Assembly: GCA_009903795.1 (NCBI GenBank)
Contig: WYER01000025.1
Location: forward strand, 25,998 to 89,997
Reading direction: 5' to 3'
DNA from: Nitrososphaerota archaeon
GTDB lineage: Archaea; Thermoproteota; Nitrososphaeria; Conexivisphaerales; UBA164
DNA: 64,000 nt
A program made the position numbers and the translations under genes. Position 1 is the stretch's first letter. Every line of letters starts with the position of its first letter. Positions 1 through 8,690 of this stretch are shown one piece after another. Under the pieces are notes generated by a model that saw only the letters and a list, made by a program, of their open reading frames with translations, ran no database searches and was not told where the DNA came from.

Positions 1-562
1 TGGTAAAAGCTTTTTTGAACTGCGCGTGCGGAGCAGTAACTGCATTTTTGTGCGCTATCACTGGGAAAATGTCTAAATGATCTTCCTGAACGTTGTACCT
101 GTTCATGTACATCTTCATAAGCAAAGCATTGAGGGATATAAAAGATGCTCCAACTACTTGAGTAAACTCTGCACTTTCTGCCATTGCCAAAGCCTTTGTC
201 AAAACCGATGTATCTGCATCTTTCATCTTCTCGACTCCAACTACAAGTACATTTTCAAATTCACCTGATTTTATAGAAACATATCCTTCATGAACAGCCA
301 TGCCTCCTGATCCGCATGCTGCTTCCACTTTTAATGAATCAATGCCTTTCATTCCTAGAGCGCTTGCTAAAAGAGCTCCAAGATGTTCCTGATTGTTTAA
401 ATAACCGGACATCATGTTTCCCACAATTATTCTGTCTATCTTTACGTTTCCTGCATTTTTTAAGGCGTTAAGCGAAGCCTCAACCATAAGATCTGTAAGC
501 GATTTGTTCCAGTGTTCTCCTACAGGTACTAAACCTACAGATTTTATGTATACTTTTGACAT
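1..562 (-). CDS. Thiolase (acetyl-CoA C-acetyltransferase family), N-terminal part
   Basis: Reading the minus strand from the ATG at 562 gives MSKVYIKSVGLVPVGEHWNK and an open frame to the left edge, so about 187 N-terminal residues are visible and the C-terminus lies outside. The segment VEAACGSGGMAVHEG carries the thiolase nucleophilic Cys near residue 82. The start lies 5 nt after the HMG-CoA synthase stop codon, so the two are co-transcribed. This pairing is the usual archaeal arrangement in which thiolase makes acetoacetyl-CoA for HMG-CoA synthase in the mevalonate pathway. A SCP-x/acyl-carrier thiolase subtype cannot be excluded without the C-terminus. Confidence 0.88.
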   Translation of the reverse strand, partial: MSKVYIKSVGLVPVGEHWNKSLTDLMVEASLNALKNAGNVKIDRIIVGNMMSGYLNNQEHLGALLASALGMKGIDSLKVEAACGSGGMAVHEGYVSIKSGEFENVLVVGVEKMKDADTSVLTKALAMAESAEFTQVVGASFISLNALLMKMYMNRYNVQEDHLDIFPVIAHKNAVTAPHAQFKKAFT

Positions 563-567
563 CTTCT

Positions 568-1590
568 TCACCTTATTATTTTATTCCTCCACTTTGAATA
601 AGTCGCGTAATCAATCTCCACATACTTCTTTAACTTTTCGCGTAAAGGTATGTAATCGTCATCGTCAGGTTTTGAAACAACTTCTATTACGAAAGTGTCG
701 CTTCCAGCACCGCTTCCAAAGCTTGATAAAAGAATTTTATCTCCTGGTTTTGAGACGTCAAGCACAGCATTGAGCGCTACTAGCGTGTTTGCTGAGTACG
801 AATTACCCAGCTCGTCGTTAAGCAATCCTGGTTTCAGCTGTTCATCAGTGAACCCTAGTCTTTTACCTACTTCTACTGGAAACTTTGGGTTTGGCTGATG
901 GAATATTGCATAATTAAAGTCTGATGGCTTATACCCTGTTTCTTCAAACAAAAGTTTCACGCTTGACATAATATGGGTAAAGTATGCAGGCTCACCTGTA
1001 AACCTTCCAAGATGTGTTGGATAATGCTCCTTTGGCCTTCTCCAAAAGTCAGGAGTATCGGTAACGAAGGTTACTGAATGAGTTATTTTAGCTATTTCAT
1101 TACCGTTTGGCTGGCCAAGCACTACCGCGCCCGCACCGCTGGCTGCTGTATATTCTAGATCGTCAGCTGGTCTGCCTTGTGCGGTATCTGATCCTATTGC
1201 AAGGCCATGTTTTATAACTCCTGATGTTATCATGCCGCTTATCATTTGAACGGCTTCTGTGCCACCTTTACATGCAAACTCAAGGTCAACGCCAAGTATC
1301 TTGTTGAAGCCAAAAATGTCGCTTAAAATAGAACCCATGGGTTTTACAGCGTATGGTTTTGATTCGGAACCAACAAGAATAGCCTCTATTTCAGGATATT
1401 TTGCCATTTTAAGAGCTATTGAGGCTGCTTCGTAAGCCATTGTTAATGCGTCTTCGTCGTATGAAGCTACAGCTTTCATTCTGTTAGGGCCGGATCCTTC
1501 ACCAAACCAAATTCTTGCTATTTCTTCTGTGCTTATTCTGTACTTCGGAACGTACGCTCCATAACCCAGTATGGCTGAATTCAGACGCAT
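568..1590 (-). CDS. Hydroxymethylglutaryl-CoA synthase
   Basis: This cytosolic enzyme condenses acetyl-CoA with acetoacetyl-CoA to HMG-CoA, the first committed stage of mevalonate and isoprenoid lipid synthesis. The 340-residue length is normal for archaeal HMGS. The nucleophile is Cys107 in EFACKGGTEA, with an acidic residue in SYDEDALTMAYEA and the catalytic His in YAIFHQPNPKFP. A TATA-like box at 1611-1620 is centred 27 nt upstream of the ATG, supporting this start and a leaderless mRNA. The thiolase gene follows 5 nt downstream. KAS III-like enzymes share the fold, but the motifs and neighbour favour HMGS. Confidence 0.93.
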   Translation of the reverse strand: MRLNSAILGYGAYVPKYRISTEEIARIWFGEGSGPNRMKAVASYDEDALTMAYEAASIALKMAKYPEIEAILVGSESKPYAVKPMGSILSDIFGFNKILGVDLEFACKGGTEAVQMISGMITSGVIKHGLAIGSDTAQGRPADDLEYTAASGAGAVVLGQPNGNEIAKITHSVTFVTDTPDFWRRPKEHYPTHLGRFTGEPAYFTHIMSSVKLLFEETGYKPSDFNYAIFHQPNPKFPVEVGKRLGFTDEQLKPGLLNDELGNSYSANTLVALNAVLDVSKPGDKILLSSFGSGAGSDTFVIEVVSKPDDDDYIPLREKLKKYVEIDYATYSKWRNKIIR

Positions 1591-1610
1591 ATATACAGCA
1601 AAAGTGATTG

Positions 1611-1620
1611 GCTTTATAAA
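1611..1620 (-). promoter_or_regulatory. TATA box for HMG-CoA synthase-thiolase operon
   Basis: The minus-strand sequence TTTATAAAGC is centred 27 nt upstream of the ATG at 1590. That is the spacing expected for an archaeal promoter whose transcript begins at the start codon. Confidence 0.6.
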
Positions 1621-1647
1621 TATGCCCTTGATTACAAAAAAATTAGT

Positions 1648-2244
1648 CTAAAGCCTAATTCCAATCATGTAAAAAACGTTAAAACCTAAATTGTTTACGT
1701 TTGAAAGTTTGGTTCTCGCGCCAAGAGATGAAGGTATAAGGTAGTCATAAACGTAATCGTCGCCGAAATGTATCAGTTCGTATGGTTGTATGTTTTCATT
1801 TTTAATTACCTCTTTCCAGAACCTCTCGTCCTTTTTCGGGTATCCCATTTCAACTGATGAATAAATTTGATCGAAGACGCTGTTAAAAAGAGAAAATTCA
1901 AGAACTTCTTTTGAAACGTTAGTGGAAAGAATAAGCCTGTATTTTGCTTTTAGCTTATTCAAATTTGAAGGAACGCTAATTCTTATGTTTTTGCATTTTT
2001 TGAGAAATTTTTGATAATTTAATCCAAATTTATTTATCCAGTAACTTGGAAGATACCATTCAAGCCTGTTAGGACCTAGTTGATTGTAAGCTTTGATTAA
2101 CTCTTTTTTTGCTTCTTCCGTGCTTATGCCTTTTAACTCAGCATACATTTCAGGTATAACTTCGTACCACATACTGTTGTAAACTTTACATTCGTTTAAA
2201 GTTCCGCAAAGGTCAAACGAAAGCACTTTACTGTCTTTCATCAT
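1648..2244 (-). CDS. HAD-superfamily hydrolase-like protein with altered first motif
   Basis: This 198-residue protein has HAD motifs in order: LSFDLCGTL (nucleophile Asp11), LSTNVS (motif II), YPKKDERFW (motif III Lys) and HFGDDYVYDY (motif IV). The usual acid/base Asp two residues after the nucleophile is Cys13. Dehalogenase-like and phosphonatase-like HAD enzymes also change this position, so it may not be an ordinary phosphatase. It is the last gene of the branched-chain amino acid operon and overlaps the coiled-coil gene by 17 bp, which suggests translational coupling. The substrate is unknown. Confidence 0.8.
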   Translation of the reverse strand: MMKDSKVLSFDLCGTLNECKVYNSMWYEVIPEMYAELKGISTEEAKKELIKAYNQLGPNRLEWYLPSYWINKFGLNYQKFLKKCKNIRISVPSNLNKLKAKYRLILSTNVSKEVLEFSLFNSVFDQIYSSVEMGYPKKDERFWKEVIKNENIQPYELIHFGDDYVYDYLIPSSLGARTKLSNVNNLGFNVFYMIGIRL

Positions 2245-2839
2245 AAAGCACCTTTAACTCTTCAAGAGACACTGGCTCTCCATTTTCAAGTTTCCTTTTT
2301 ATTGCTTCTTTTACTTCGCTTTTGTTTATTTTTTCAAACTTTAAATTTATGCTATATCCTTTTTCCTTTTCTTTTTCCTTATACTGCCTTAGCTTTTTCA
2401 GAATTATCTGCTTCTGTATTTCGTTCTTTAGGTTTTCTTTTTCCTTTAAAAGCGGCTCTATGACTTCATGAAGTTCCCTCAACCTTTTCTTTATTTCATT
2501 AAGTCTTTTTCTAAGTTCCTGGCTTTTATCAAGCGAACTTTTAACAGACCTTAAGCTGTTCAACCTTTTTTCTGTTTCTTTGATTCTTTCAAAAATTCTT
2601 CTTTCTTCATCAGGTTTGAGGACTTTTGTTTGAAGTTCATCGTCAAGCTTTTTCAAAATGTCTTCAAGCCTCTTTATTTCTTCTTCGTCTACCTTAACTT
2701 TAGGTGCCTTGATCTTCGATAATTCATAAATTACCTGTTCTCTTTGTACCTTAAGTTCTTTTACTTCTTGCATAAGCTTGTCAAGCTCGTTGTTAATTTC
2801 CTTTAGCCTGTTTTTCATCGTTTCTATTTCATCAGGCAT
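2228..2839 (-). CDS. Archaeal coiled-coil protein of unknown function
   Basis: The 203-residue protein is almost entirely charged heptad-like sequence rich in Glu, Lys and Leu, predicting long coiled coils over residues 1-170. No catalytic motif, signal peptide or membrane segment is visible. The C-terminus (GEPVSLEELKVLYDERQ) looks like a short helical cap. It overlaps leuB upstream by 8 bp and the HAD gene downstream by 17 bp. Coiled-coil proteins next to HAD/SerB-like genes recur in archaea, so the pair may act together, but that is inference. Confidence 0.75.
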   Translation of the reverse strand: MPDEIETMKNRLKEINNELDKLMQEVKELKVQREQVIYELSKIKAPKVKVDEEEIKRLEDILKKLDDELQTKVLKPDEERRIFERIKETEKRLNSLRSVKSSLDKSQELRKRLNEIKKRLRELHEVIEPLLKEKENLKNEIQKQIILKKLRQYKEKEKEKGYSINLKFEKINKSEVKEAIKRKLENGEPVSLEELKVLYDERQ

Positions 2840-3848
2840 AAGCTTTCAACTCTTGTTCTAGATAGTTTGTTATATCGTTAGTTTTAAACTTACCCCCTAC
2901 ATCTGGGGTTAAAAAACCTTTGCTTATGCACGATTCTATTGATTTCCCAAGAGCTTCGCTCGCTCTCTGTGCGTTAACATCATTTTTCTTTATGTACAAA
3001 TATTCTAATGCCATTAAGATAACGTTGAACATAGAATAAGGATTAGCAATGCCTTTACCTGCTATGTCTGGCGCTGAACCATGAACCGGTTCAAAAAGGT
3101 TATAGTTGTCTCCAATGTTAGCCGAAGCAGCAAAGCCCAAGCCGCCCGCGACCTGAGCAGCTTCATCGCTTAGTATATCTCCATAAACGTTAGGAGTTAA
3201 AATTACGTCAAAATCTTGAGGGTTCCTTATAAGCGCCATGCTCATTGCATCAACGTATTTTTCATCAACGTTGATTCCAAACTTTTCAAGTTCTTGTCTT
3301 GAAATATCTCTAAAAAAGCCATCCGTTATACGCATCACATTTGCCTTATGCACTATGGTTACCTTCTTTTTTCTGTTAAGAGCGTACATTGCGGCTATTC
3401 TTGCTATTCTTTTTATGCCCTTTTCTGAAAATATTTTCAGAGCAACGACTGTATCGTTTATTTTAAATTCTATCCCTTTATAAAGGTCTTCTGTATTTTC
3501 CCTTACTATTATAACGTCTATAGGCTTAACTGATGGAACGCCTTTATAGCTTTTTGCTGGACGTATGTTAGCATAAAGATCTAAAATAAGGCGCAGAGTA
3601 ACTATGCTTTCGAATGCTGTCTCTCCAACTGGACCCTTGATAGCCAGATCTGATGATTTTATTCCTTTAATCGTTTCTTCGGGCAAAGCTGTACCGAGTT
3701 TCTTTTTTGCCTCATCACCCATTTCGTAAAAATTTAATTCCCAATTTATACCGAAAATATCTCCTAAAAGAGTTAACACCCTGATTGCAGCATCAGAAAT
3801 TTCAGGTCCTATACCGTCTCCTTTCATCCAAGCTATTCTGTACTTCAT
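2832..3848 (-). CDS. leuB: 3-isopropylmalate dehydrogenase
   Basis: This enzyme performs NAD-dependent oxidative decarboxylation of 3-isopropylmalate in leucine synthesis. The 338 residues begin with WMKGDGIGPEI, and carry RENTEDLYKGIE (substrate and metal region), YGDILSDEAAQVAGGLG with metal-binding Asp residues, and FEPVHGSAPDIAGKGIANP for nucleotide binding. The family also includes homoisocitrate and isocitrate dehydrogenases. Position 3 bp after leuA in an ilv-leu operon makes leuB the best call. leuC and leuD are not in this window. Confidence 0.9.
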   Translation of the reverse strand: MKYRIAWMKGDGIGPEISDAAIRVLTLLGDIFGINWELNFYEMGDEAKKKLGTALPEETIKGIKSSDLAIKGPVGETAFESIVTLRLILDLYANIRPAKSYKGVPSVKPIDVIIVRENTEDLYKGIEFKINDTVVALKIFSEKGIKRIARIAAMYALNRKKKVTIVHKANVMRITDGFFRDISRQELEKFGINVDEKYVDAMSMALIRNPQDFDVILTPNVYGDILSDEAAQVAGGLGFAASANIGDNYNLFEPVHGSAPDIAGKGIANPYSMFNVILMALEYLYIKKNDVNAQRASEALGKSIESCISKGFLTPDVGGKFKTNDITNYLEQELKAYA

Positions 3849-3851
3849 TTG

Positions 3852-5345
3852 TTACTGTTCCCTTTTTAATAGCAGCTTATTAATACCATCTATCATTGCT
3901 TCTACGCTCGTCATTACTATATCTGGACCAGTTGCGGTAGAAGATGCAATATGACCTTCTTCATCTTCCACTTTTATGCTTACCTGGGCCAAAGAGTCAG
4001 AACCGCCTGTTATAGCGTCTATGCTGTATTCTATTAAGTTTACTTTAAGTACCCCTTCAAGGGCTTTTTGAATTGCCTTAAGTGAAGCATCAACAGGTCC
4101 AATACCTGTGCTAGCAGATTCAAAGTCTTTTTCTTTAAAGCTTATTCTTATGGAAGTCGTAGGAGAAATATTCATGCCAGTTACTGAAACTATTCCTTTA
4201 AGGCTCAGGTATTTTTGAGGTGAGCTTCCGGTTATTGACGTTGCTATAGCGTAAAGATCGGCATCTGTTACGCGTTTTCCTGCATCCCCTAGAGCTTTAA
4301 CTTTCTTAACTATTTCCTGGAGTTGCTGGTCGTTAACTTGGATGCCCATTTCTTTAAGTTGTGCAGCTATGCCGTGACTTCCAGAGAGCTTTCCAGCCAT
4401 AAACCACCGTTTTCTTCCAACCATTTCAGGGCTTATCGGCTCATAAGTCATTGGATTGTTCAGTATGCCATGAGTGTGAATTCCGCTTTCATGACCAAAG
4501 GCGTTTTCTCCAACTATCGGCTTATTCTTTGCTATCCTTATTCCCGTAAGTTTTTCTACGAGTTTAGATGTTTCGTAAATCCTTTCGAGCTTTATACCTG
4601 TTTCAATATTATAAAGGACCTTAAGGGCAACTACTACTTCTTCTATGCTAACGTTACCAGCCCTTTCTCCTATTCCGTTAATAGTACCGTGAAATTGATC
4701 TGCACCAGCTTCAATTGCGGCCAGCGTGTTTGCAGTTGCAAGGCCTAAATCGTTATGCACATGTACGCTTACCCTTTTGTCGGGAATCTCTTTTTTTACA
4801 TATGTAACCAATTCTTTTATAAGGTTTGGAGATGCTATGCCAACTGTATCTGCAATGTCTAGTACAGAAGCGCCGCTTTCTGCAGCTTCTAAGAAAGCCT
4901 GAAGCAAAAACTCCTTTTCTGTCCTTGTTGCGTCTTCAGCAGAATACTCTATTTCAACACCCTTATCTTTTATATAGCTTATGTTTTCTTTTATTATCTG
5001 AAGAACTTCCTGCCTGCTTTTTTTAAGTTTATATTGAAGGTGAATGTCAGACGTCGCAATAAATACGTGAATCCTCTTTATACCAGTAGAGAGAGCTGTC
5101 TCAATATCACTTATATTTAACCTTGCCAGAGCGGCTACTTTGGCCTTTAGCCCCGCGTTTGCAATTCTTTTTACGGCATTAAATTCCCCTTCGCTGGCAG
5201 CTGGAAAGCCAGCCTCGATTATATCTACCCCAAGGGCATCAAGAGCCTTTGCTATTTCAAATTTATCATCTATGCTCAGACTAACACCCGGAGTTTGTTC
5301 TCCATCCCTTAAGGTTGTATCAAAAACGTATACTCTTCTATTCAT
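3852..5345 (-). CDS. leuA: 2-isopropylmalate synthase
   Basis: This enzyme condenses acetyl-CoA with 2-oxoisovalerate, the first step of leucine synthesis. The N-terminal HMGL-like TIM barrel (about residues 5-275) has DTTLRDGEQTPGV, VHVHNDLGLATAN and NGIGERAGN. The C-terminal LeuA dimer/allosteric domain spans about 360-495 and implies leucine feedback inhibition. The segment IIEAGFPAASEGEF is more like isopropylmalate synthase than citramalate synthase, although CimA cannot be fully excluded. The ATG overlaps the ilvC stop by 4 nt. Confidence 0.88.
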   Translation of the reverse strand: MNRRVYVFDTTLRDGEQTPGVSLSIDDKFEIAKALDALGVDIIEAGFPAASEGEFNAVKRIANAGLKAKVAALARLNISDIETALSTGIKRIHVFIATSDIHLQYKLKKSRQEVLQIIKENISYIKDKGVEIEYSAEDATRTEKEFLLQAFLEAAESGASVLDIADTVGIASPNLIKELVTYVKKEIPDKRVSVHVHNDLGLATANTLAAIEAGADQFHGTINGIGERAGNVSIEEVVVALKVLYNIETGIKLERIYETSKLVEKLTGIRIAKNKPIVGENAFGHESGIHTHGILNNPMTYEPISPEMVGRKRWFMAGKLSGSHGIAAQLKEMGIQVNDQQLQEIVKKVKALGDAGKRVTDADLYAIATSITGSSPQKYLSLKGIVSVTGMNISPTTSIRISFKEKDFESASTGIGPVDASLKAIQKALEGVLKVNLIEYSIDAITGGSDSLAQVSIKVEDEEGHIASSTATGPDIVMTSVEAMIDGINKLLLKREQ

Positions 5346-6331
5346 TTCTCTAATCCAGCTAGTTTTCTAATTTTTTTGCCTACTTTCTCAATTTCGAGGT
5401 TTTCTATTTCTTTCATCATTTTTTCAAGTTTCTGTTTGCTCTGCTCTGGATTTCCAGTCCACTCTTGAGCAAAGCTCCCATTTTTAATTTCAGCTAGAAG
5501 CTTTTCCATCCTTTTTTTCACACCTTCATCTATAATTATGCTACCGCGCGTTATACCTCCGTACTTTGCAGTATCGCTTACTGCTTTTAACATACCAGTA
5601 AGCCCAGAAGAATAGATGAGGTCTACGATGAGCTTCATTTCGTGCAACACTTCAAAATATGCAAGCTCTGGAGGATAATTGTTTTCAACCAGCACATCAA
5701 AACCGGTCTTAATCAGATACATAAGGCCGCCAACCAATACTGCCTGTTCGCCGAATAGGTCTTCCTCTGTTTCATCTGCGAAAGTAGTTTCAAGTACACC
5801 TACTTTGGTTGATCCCAAACCTTTTGCATATGCCAAAGCTGTATCTTTTGCCTTGCCAGAATAATCCTGATGAACAGCTATCAAAGACGGCACGCCAAAA
5901 TTCTGCAAATATGCTTCTCTTAATTTTGGACCTGGCGATTTTGGAGCTACCATTACGACATCCACATAACTCGGGGGTTTGATAAGTCCGAACCTTATGC
6001 TGTAACCGTGAGCAAAAAGCAACGTTTTGCCTTCTTTTAAGCCGTTCTTTATGTATTTATCATAAACCACACCGTGTTCAGTATCAGGTATTAGCAGAGC
6101 AATAAGATCCCCAACCCGTGATGCTTCTTCTATGCTCTTGGGGTTAAAGCCATCTGCTTTTGCCACTTCCCAGGATCTACCGTTTTCTCTTACTCCTACA
6201 ATTACATTTATCCCTGAATCTCTTAAATTTAAAGCGTGAGCTCTCCCCTGGCTGCCGTAGCCTATTATAGCTACGGTTTTATCCTTTATATTGTTTAAAT
6301 CAGCGTCCGAATCGTAATATATCTTTACCAT
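5342..6331 (-). CDS. ilvC: Ketol-acid reductoisomerase
   Basis: This enzyme isomerises and reduces acetolactate (or acetohydroxybutyrate) with NAD(P)H in valine and isoleucine synthesis. The Rossmann motif IIGYGSQGRAHALNL sits near residues 22-36. Metal-binding acids lie in DLFGEQAVLVGG and YFEVLHEMKLIVDLIY. At 329 residues it is a class I short-form enzyme. It overlaps ilvN by 32 bp and leuA by 4 bp, so translation is probably coupled along the operon. Confidence 0.96.
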   Translation of the reverse strand: MVKIYYDSDADLNNIKDKTVAIIGYGSQGRAHALNLRDSGINVIVGVRENGRSWEVAKADGFNPKSIEEASRVGDLIALLIPDTEHGVVYDKYIKNGLKEGKTLLFAHGYSIRFGLIKPPSYVDVVMVAPKSPGPKLREAYLQNFGVPSLIAVHQDYSGKAKDTALAYAKGLGSTKVGVLETTFADETEEDLFGEQAVLVGGLMYLIKTGFDVLVENNYPPELAYFEVLHEMKLIVDLIYSSGLTGMLKAVSDTAKYGGITRGSIIIDEGVKKRMEKLLAEIKNGSFAQEWTGNPEQSKQKLEKMMKEIENLEIEKVGKKIRKLAGLEK

Positions 6332-6797
6332 CTTCTTTCACCACAGCTGTTATTCCTGTCCTCGATATATGTATTATCTTAAACTTATTAGAAAGTTCTT
6401 TTATCAACTCTTCGACATTTGCAGGCTCACCGACATATTTTAGTATCAATGAACCGTTTTTTATCAACTGAGCACCATAATTTTCAGCTACTTTTTGTAA
6501 CATATCTGGATCGCCTTCTAATTTGGCCAGCAAAAGCTCCTGTACATAGCATGATTCTTTCGGCGCTTCAACAACCTCATAAACATCTATTAGTCTTTTT
6601 ACCATTCTTGCAAAGCTGTCCGCTTCTTCCTCGTCAGCGTTAATAGTTATTATTATTTGTGATTCATCCTCTGCCAGAGTTTTGCCAACTGTAACGCTCT
6701 CTATGTTGAAGTTTTTACGTCTAAATATGTTCGTTATTTTGAAAAGCACTCCAGGCTTATCTGCTACGGTTATAAAAAACACCCTCTCTTTCTTCAT
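6300..6797 (-). CDS. ilvN: Acetolactate synthase small (regulatory) subunit
   Basis: This is the regulatory subunit of acetohydroxyacid synthase and confers feedback control by valine. The 165 residues form an N-terminal ACT domain (about 4-76, starting VFFITVADKPGVLFKI with the Gly-rich effector loop) and the ALS small-subunit C-terminal domain (about 85-160). Its ATG overlaps the ilvB stop by 4 nt, consistent with equimolar production of the two subunits. Confidence 0.94.
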   Translation of the reverse strand: MKKERVFFITVADKPGVLFKITNIFRRKNFNIESVTVGKTLAEDESQIIITINADEEEADSFARMVKRLIDVYEVVEAPKESCYVQELLLAKLEGDPDMLQKVAENYGAQLIKNGSLILKYVGEPANVEELIKELSNKFKIIHISRTGITAVVKEDGKDILRFGR

Positions 6798-8470
6798 ACT
6801 ATCATTTCCCTCAAACTTTTTCCAGCAGGGACAAATGGGAAAACGTTTTCTTCTGGCGATATGGGGACGTCTATAACATAAGTAACTTCGCTTCTGACGG
6901 CTTCTTTAAAGTACTTAACAAAATCCTCAATACCGTTTACCCTCACGCCTTCAGCGCCATAAGCTTTTGCAAGCGCAGGAAAATTAGGAGTTTCTCCTAG
7001 ATATGATGCTATGTACCTGTTATTATATACAATTCTTTGCCATTGAGCTATCATACCAAGCACTGAGTTATTTAGAATTACTACCACTACCGGTATACCT
7101 TCTGCAACGCTAGTGGCCAAGCTGTTAGAGGTCATCAAGAAGCTTCCGTCCCCTGCAATGTCCACTACAGTTTTATCAAATTTTGCAACTTTTGCGCCTA
7201 TTGCGGCTGGAAATCCGAAACCCATAGTTCCTAAACCACCACTTGTTATAAAAGTTCTGGGCTTTAATACCTTATAAAACAGCTCAGCCCATGCCTGAGC
7301 CTGGCCTACTTCTGTAGTAACTATGTCATCTGGACCAAGTATCTCCCTGATTTTCTTTATAATGAGTGGACTCATTGCTTTTTCTCCAAAGATTCTGCCA
7401 TCATAATAATCCTTGAGTTCTTTAACTCTTTTGTGCCAGGGAGAATTTTTCATATAAGGCATCATCTTCTTTATTTCTGAAACCAAAATGGTCAACGATT
7501 CTTTCAAATCTCCTATAACAGGAAATTCATTGACGATATTTTTTCTAGCTTCAGTTGGATCTATATCGAAGTGCAGTATCATTCTTTCTTTTGTAAATTC
7601 CTTAATATCCATAGTAGTTCTGTCAGAAAACCTAACACCTATTCCGATAATCAGGTCGCTTTCCATGATAAGGGTATTTGCATGATATGTGCCGTGCATT
7701 CCAATGGGACCAACTGATAGGAAATGGTTCTCTGGTACAGCCCCTTTACCCATCAATGTGCTTGCAATGGGAATCATGAAAGTTTCTGCGAGCTCTAATA
7801 TTAGGGGACCAACTTCTGACTTTACTGCTCCTCCACCTACCAGAATTACAGGTTTCTGCGCCTGTATGATCAGTTTTGCCGCTTCTCTTACTGCTTCTGG
7901 ATCTGGTTTTATGTACGGCCTATAACCTTTAATCTCTACTTTTTCTGGAAACTCAATTTCAGCAGTTTCCGTTTGAACGTCCTTTGGTATGTCTATAAGC
8001 ACCGGTCCCTGCCTTCCCGTGCTGGCGATATAGAAAGCAGCTTTTACATCAAAAGGTATTTCAGAAGCTGAAAGGGGCTGAAATGCGTATTTTACAACAG
8101 GAGTGTAAATACCTACTGTATCTATTTCTTGAAACGCATCTTTTCCAATATAGCTTTTTGCGACCTGACCCGTTAAAGCTACCACCGGAGACGAGTCAAG
8201 ATAAGCTGTAGCTATGCCGGTAAGCAGGTTTGTAGCGCCTGGTCCTGATGTTGCGGTACAAACGCCCACCTTGCCAGACGCCCTTGCGTAACCGTCAGCC
8301 ATGTGAGCTGCAGATTGCTCATGCCTCGCCAGAACGTGTCTGATGTTCGAGTCCTTTAAAGCATCATAAAAAGGCAGCGTAGCCCCTCCTGGTATTCCAA
8401 ATATTACCTCTACTTTTTCCTCTTCTAACGCTTTTACTAAAGCTTGAGCTCCACTTAAATAAGACGCCAT
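6794..8470 (-). CDS. ilvB: Acetolactate synthase large (catalytic) subunit
   Basis: This ThDP-dependent enzyme makes 2-acetolactate from pyruvate. The catalytic Glu is in LARHEQSAAHMADGYAR. The ThDP/Mg motif VDIAGDGSFLMTSNSLATS is followed by ILNNSVLGM. Two starts are possible: ATG 8479 (561 aa) and ATG 8470 (558 aa, MASYLSGAQAL). I prefer 8470 because the TATA box at 8491-8500 is centred about 26 nt upstream, which would put the transcript start on that ATG. It is the first gene of the seven-gene ilv-leu operon. Confidence 0.95.
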   Translation of the reverse strand: MASYLSGAQALVKALEEEKVEVIFGIPGGATLPFYDALKDSNIRHVLARHEQSAAHMADGYARASGKVGVCTATSGPGATNLLTGIATAYLDSSPVVALTGQVAKSYIGKDAFQEIDTVGIYTPVVKYAFQPLSASEIPFDVKAAFYIASTGRQGPVLIDIPKDVQTETAEIEFPEKVEIKGYRPYIKPDPEAVREAAKLIIQAQKPVILVGGGAVKSEVGPLILELAETFMIPIASTLMGKGAVPENHFLSVGPIGMHGTYHANTLIMESDLIIGIGVRFSDRTTMDIKEFTKERMILHFDIDPTEARKNIVNEFPVIGDLKESLTILVSEIKKMMPYMKNSPWHKRVKELKDYYDGRIFGEKAMSPLIIKKIREILGPDDIVTTEVGQAQAWAELFYKVLKPRTFITSGGLGTMGFGFPAAIGAKVAKFDKTVVDIAGDGSFLMTSNSLATSVAEGIPVVVVILNNSVLGMIAQWQRIVYNNRYIASYLGETPNFPALAKAYGAEGVRVNGIEDFVKYFKEAVRSEVTYVIDVPISPEENVFPFVPAGKSLREMIV

Positions 8471-8490
8471 TACTATCATATTAAAACTAC

Positions 8491-8500
8491 GTTTTATAAA
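8491..8500 (-). promoter_or_regulatory. TATA box of the ilv-leu operon
   Basis: The minus-strand sequence TTTATAAAAC lies in the very AT-rich 8480-8690 gap. Its centre is about 26 nt from the ATG at 8470, which decides that start over 8479. Confidence 0.6.
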
Positions 8501-8690
8501 TTTTAATAATATAAAATGATTATTAAAAATTAATTTTATAATAAAATACTTTTATAAAATGAAAAAAATTATGAAAAATATATAAAAAATTGAAGGTTAA
8601 TACGTAATATTTATTCAAAAAATATAGCACTTTTTTATATAAAATTGATAGTTTCGTTAATCGGCGTTATTAAATAAAAATTTTTATTTT

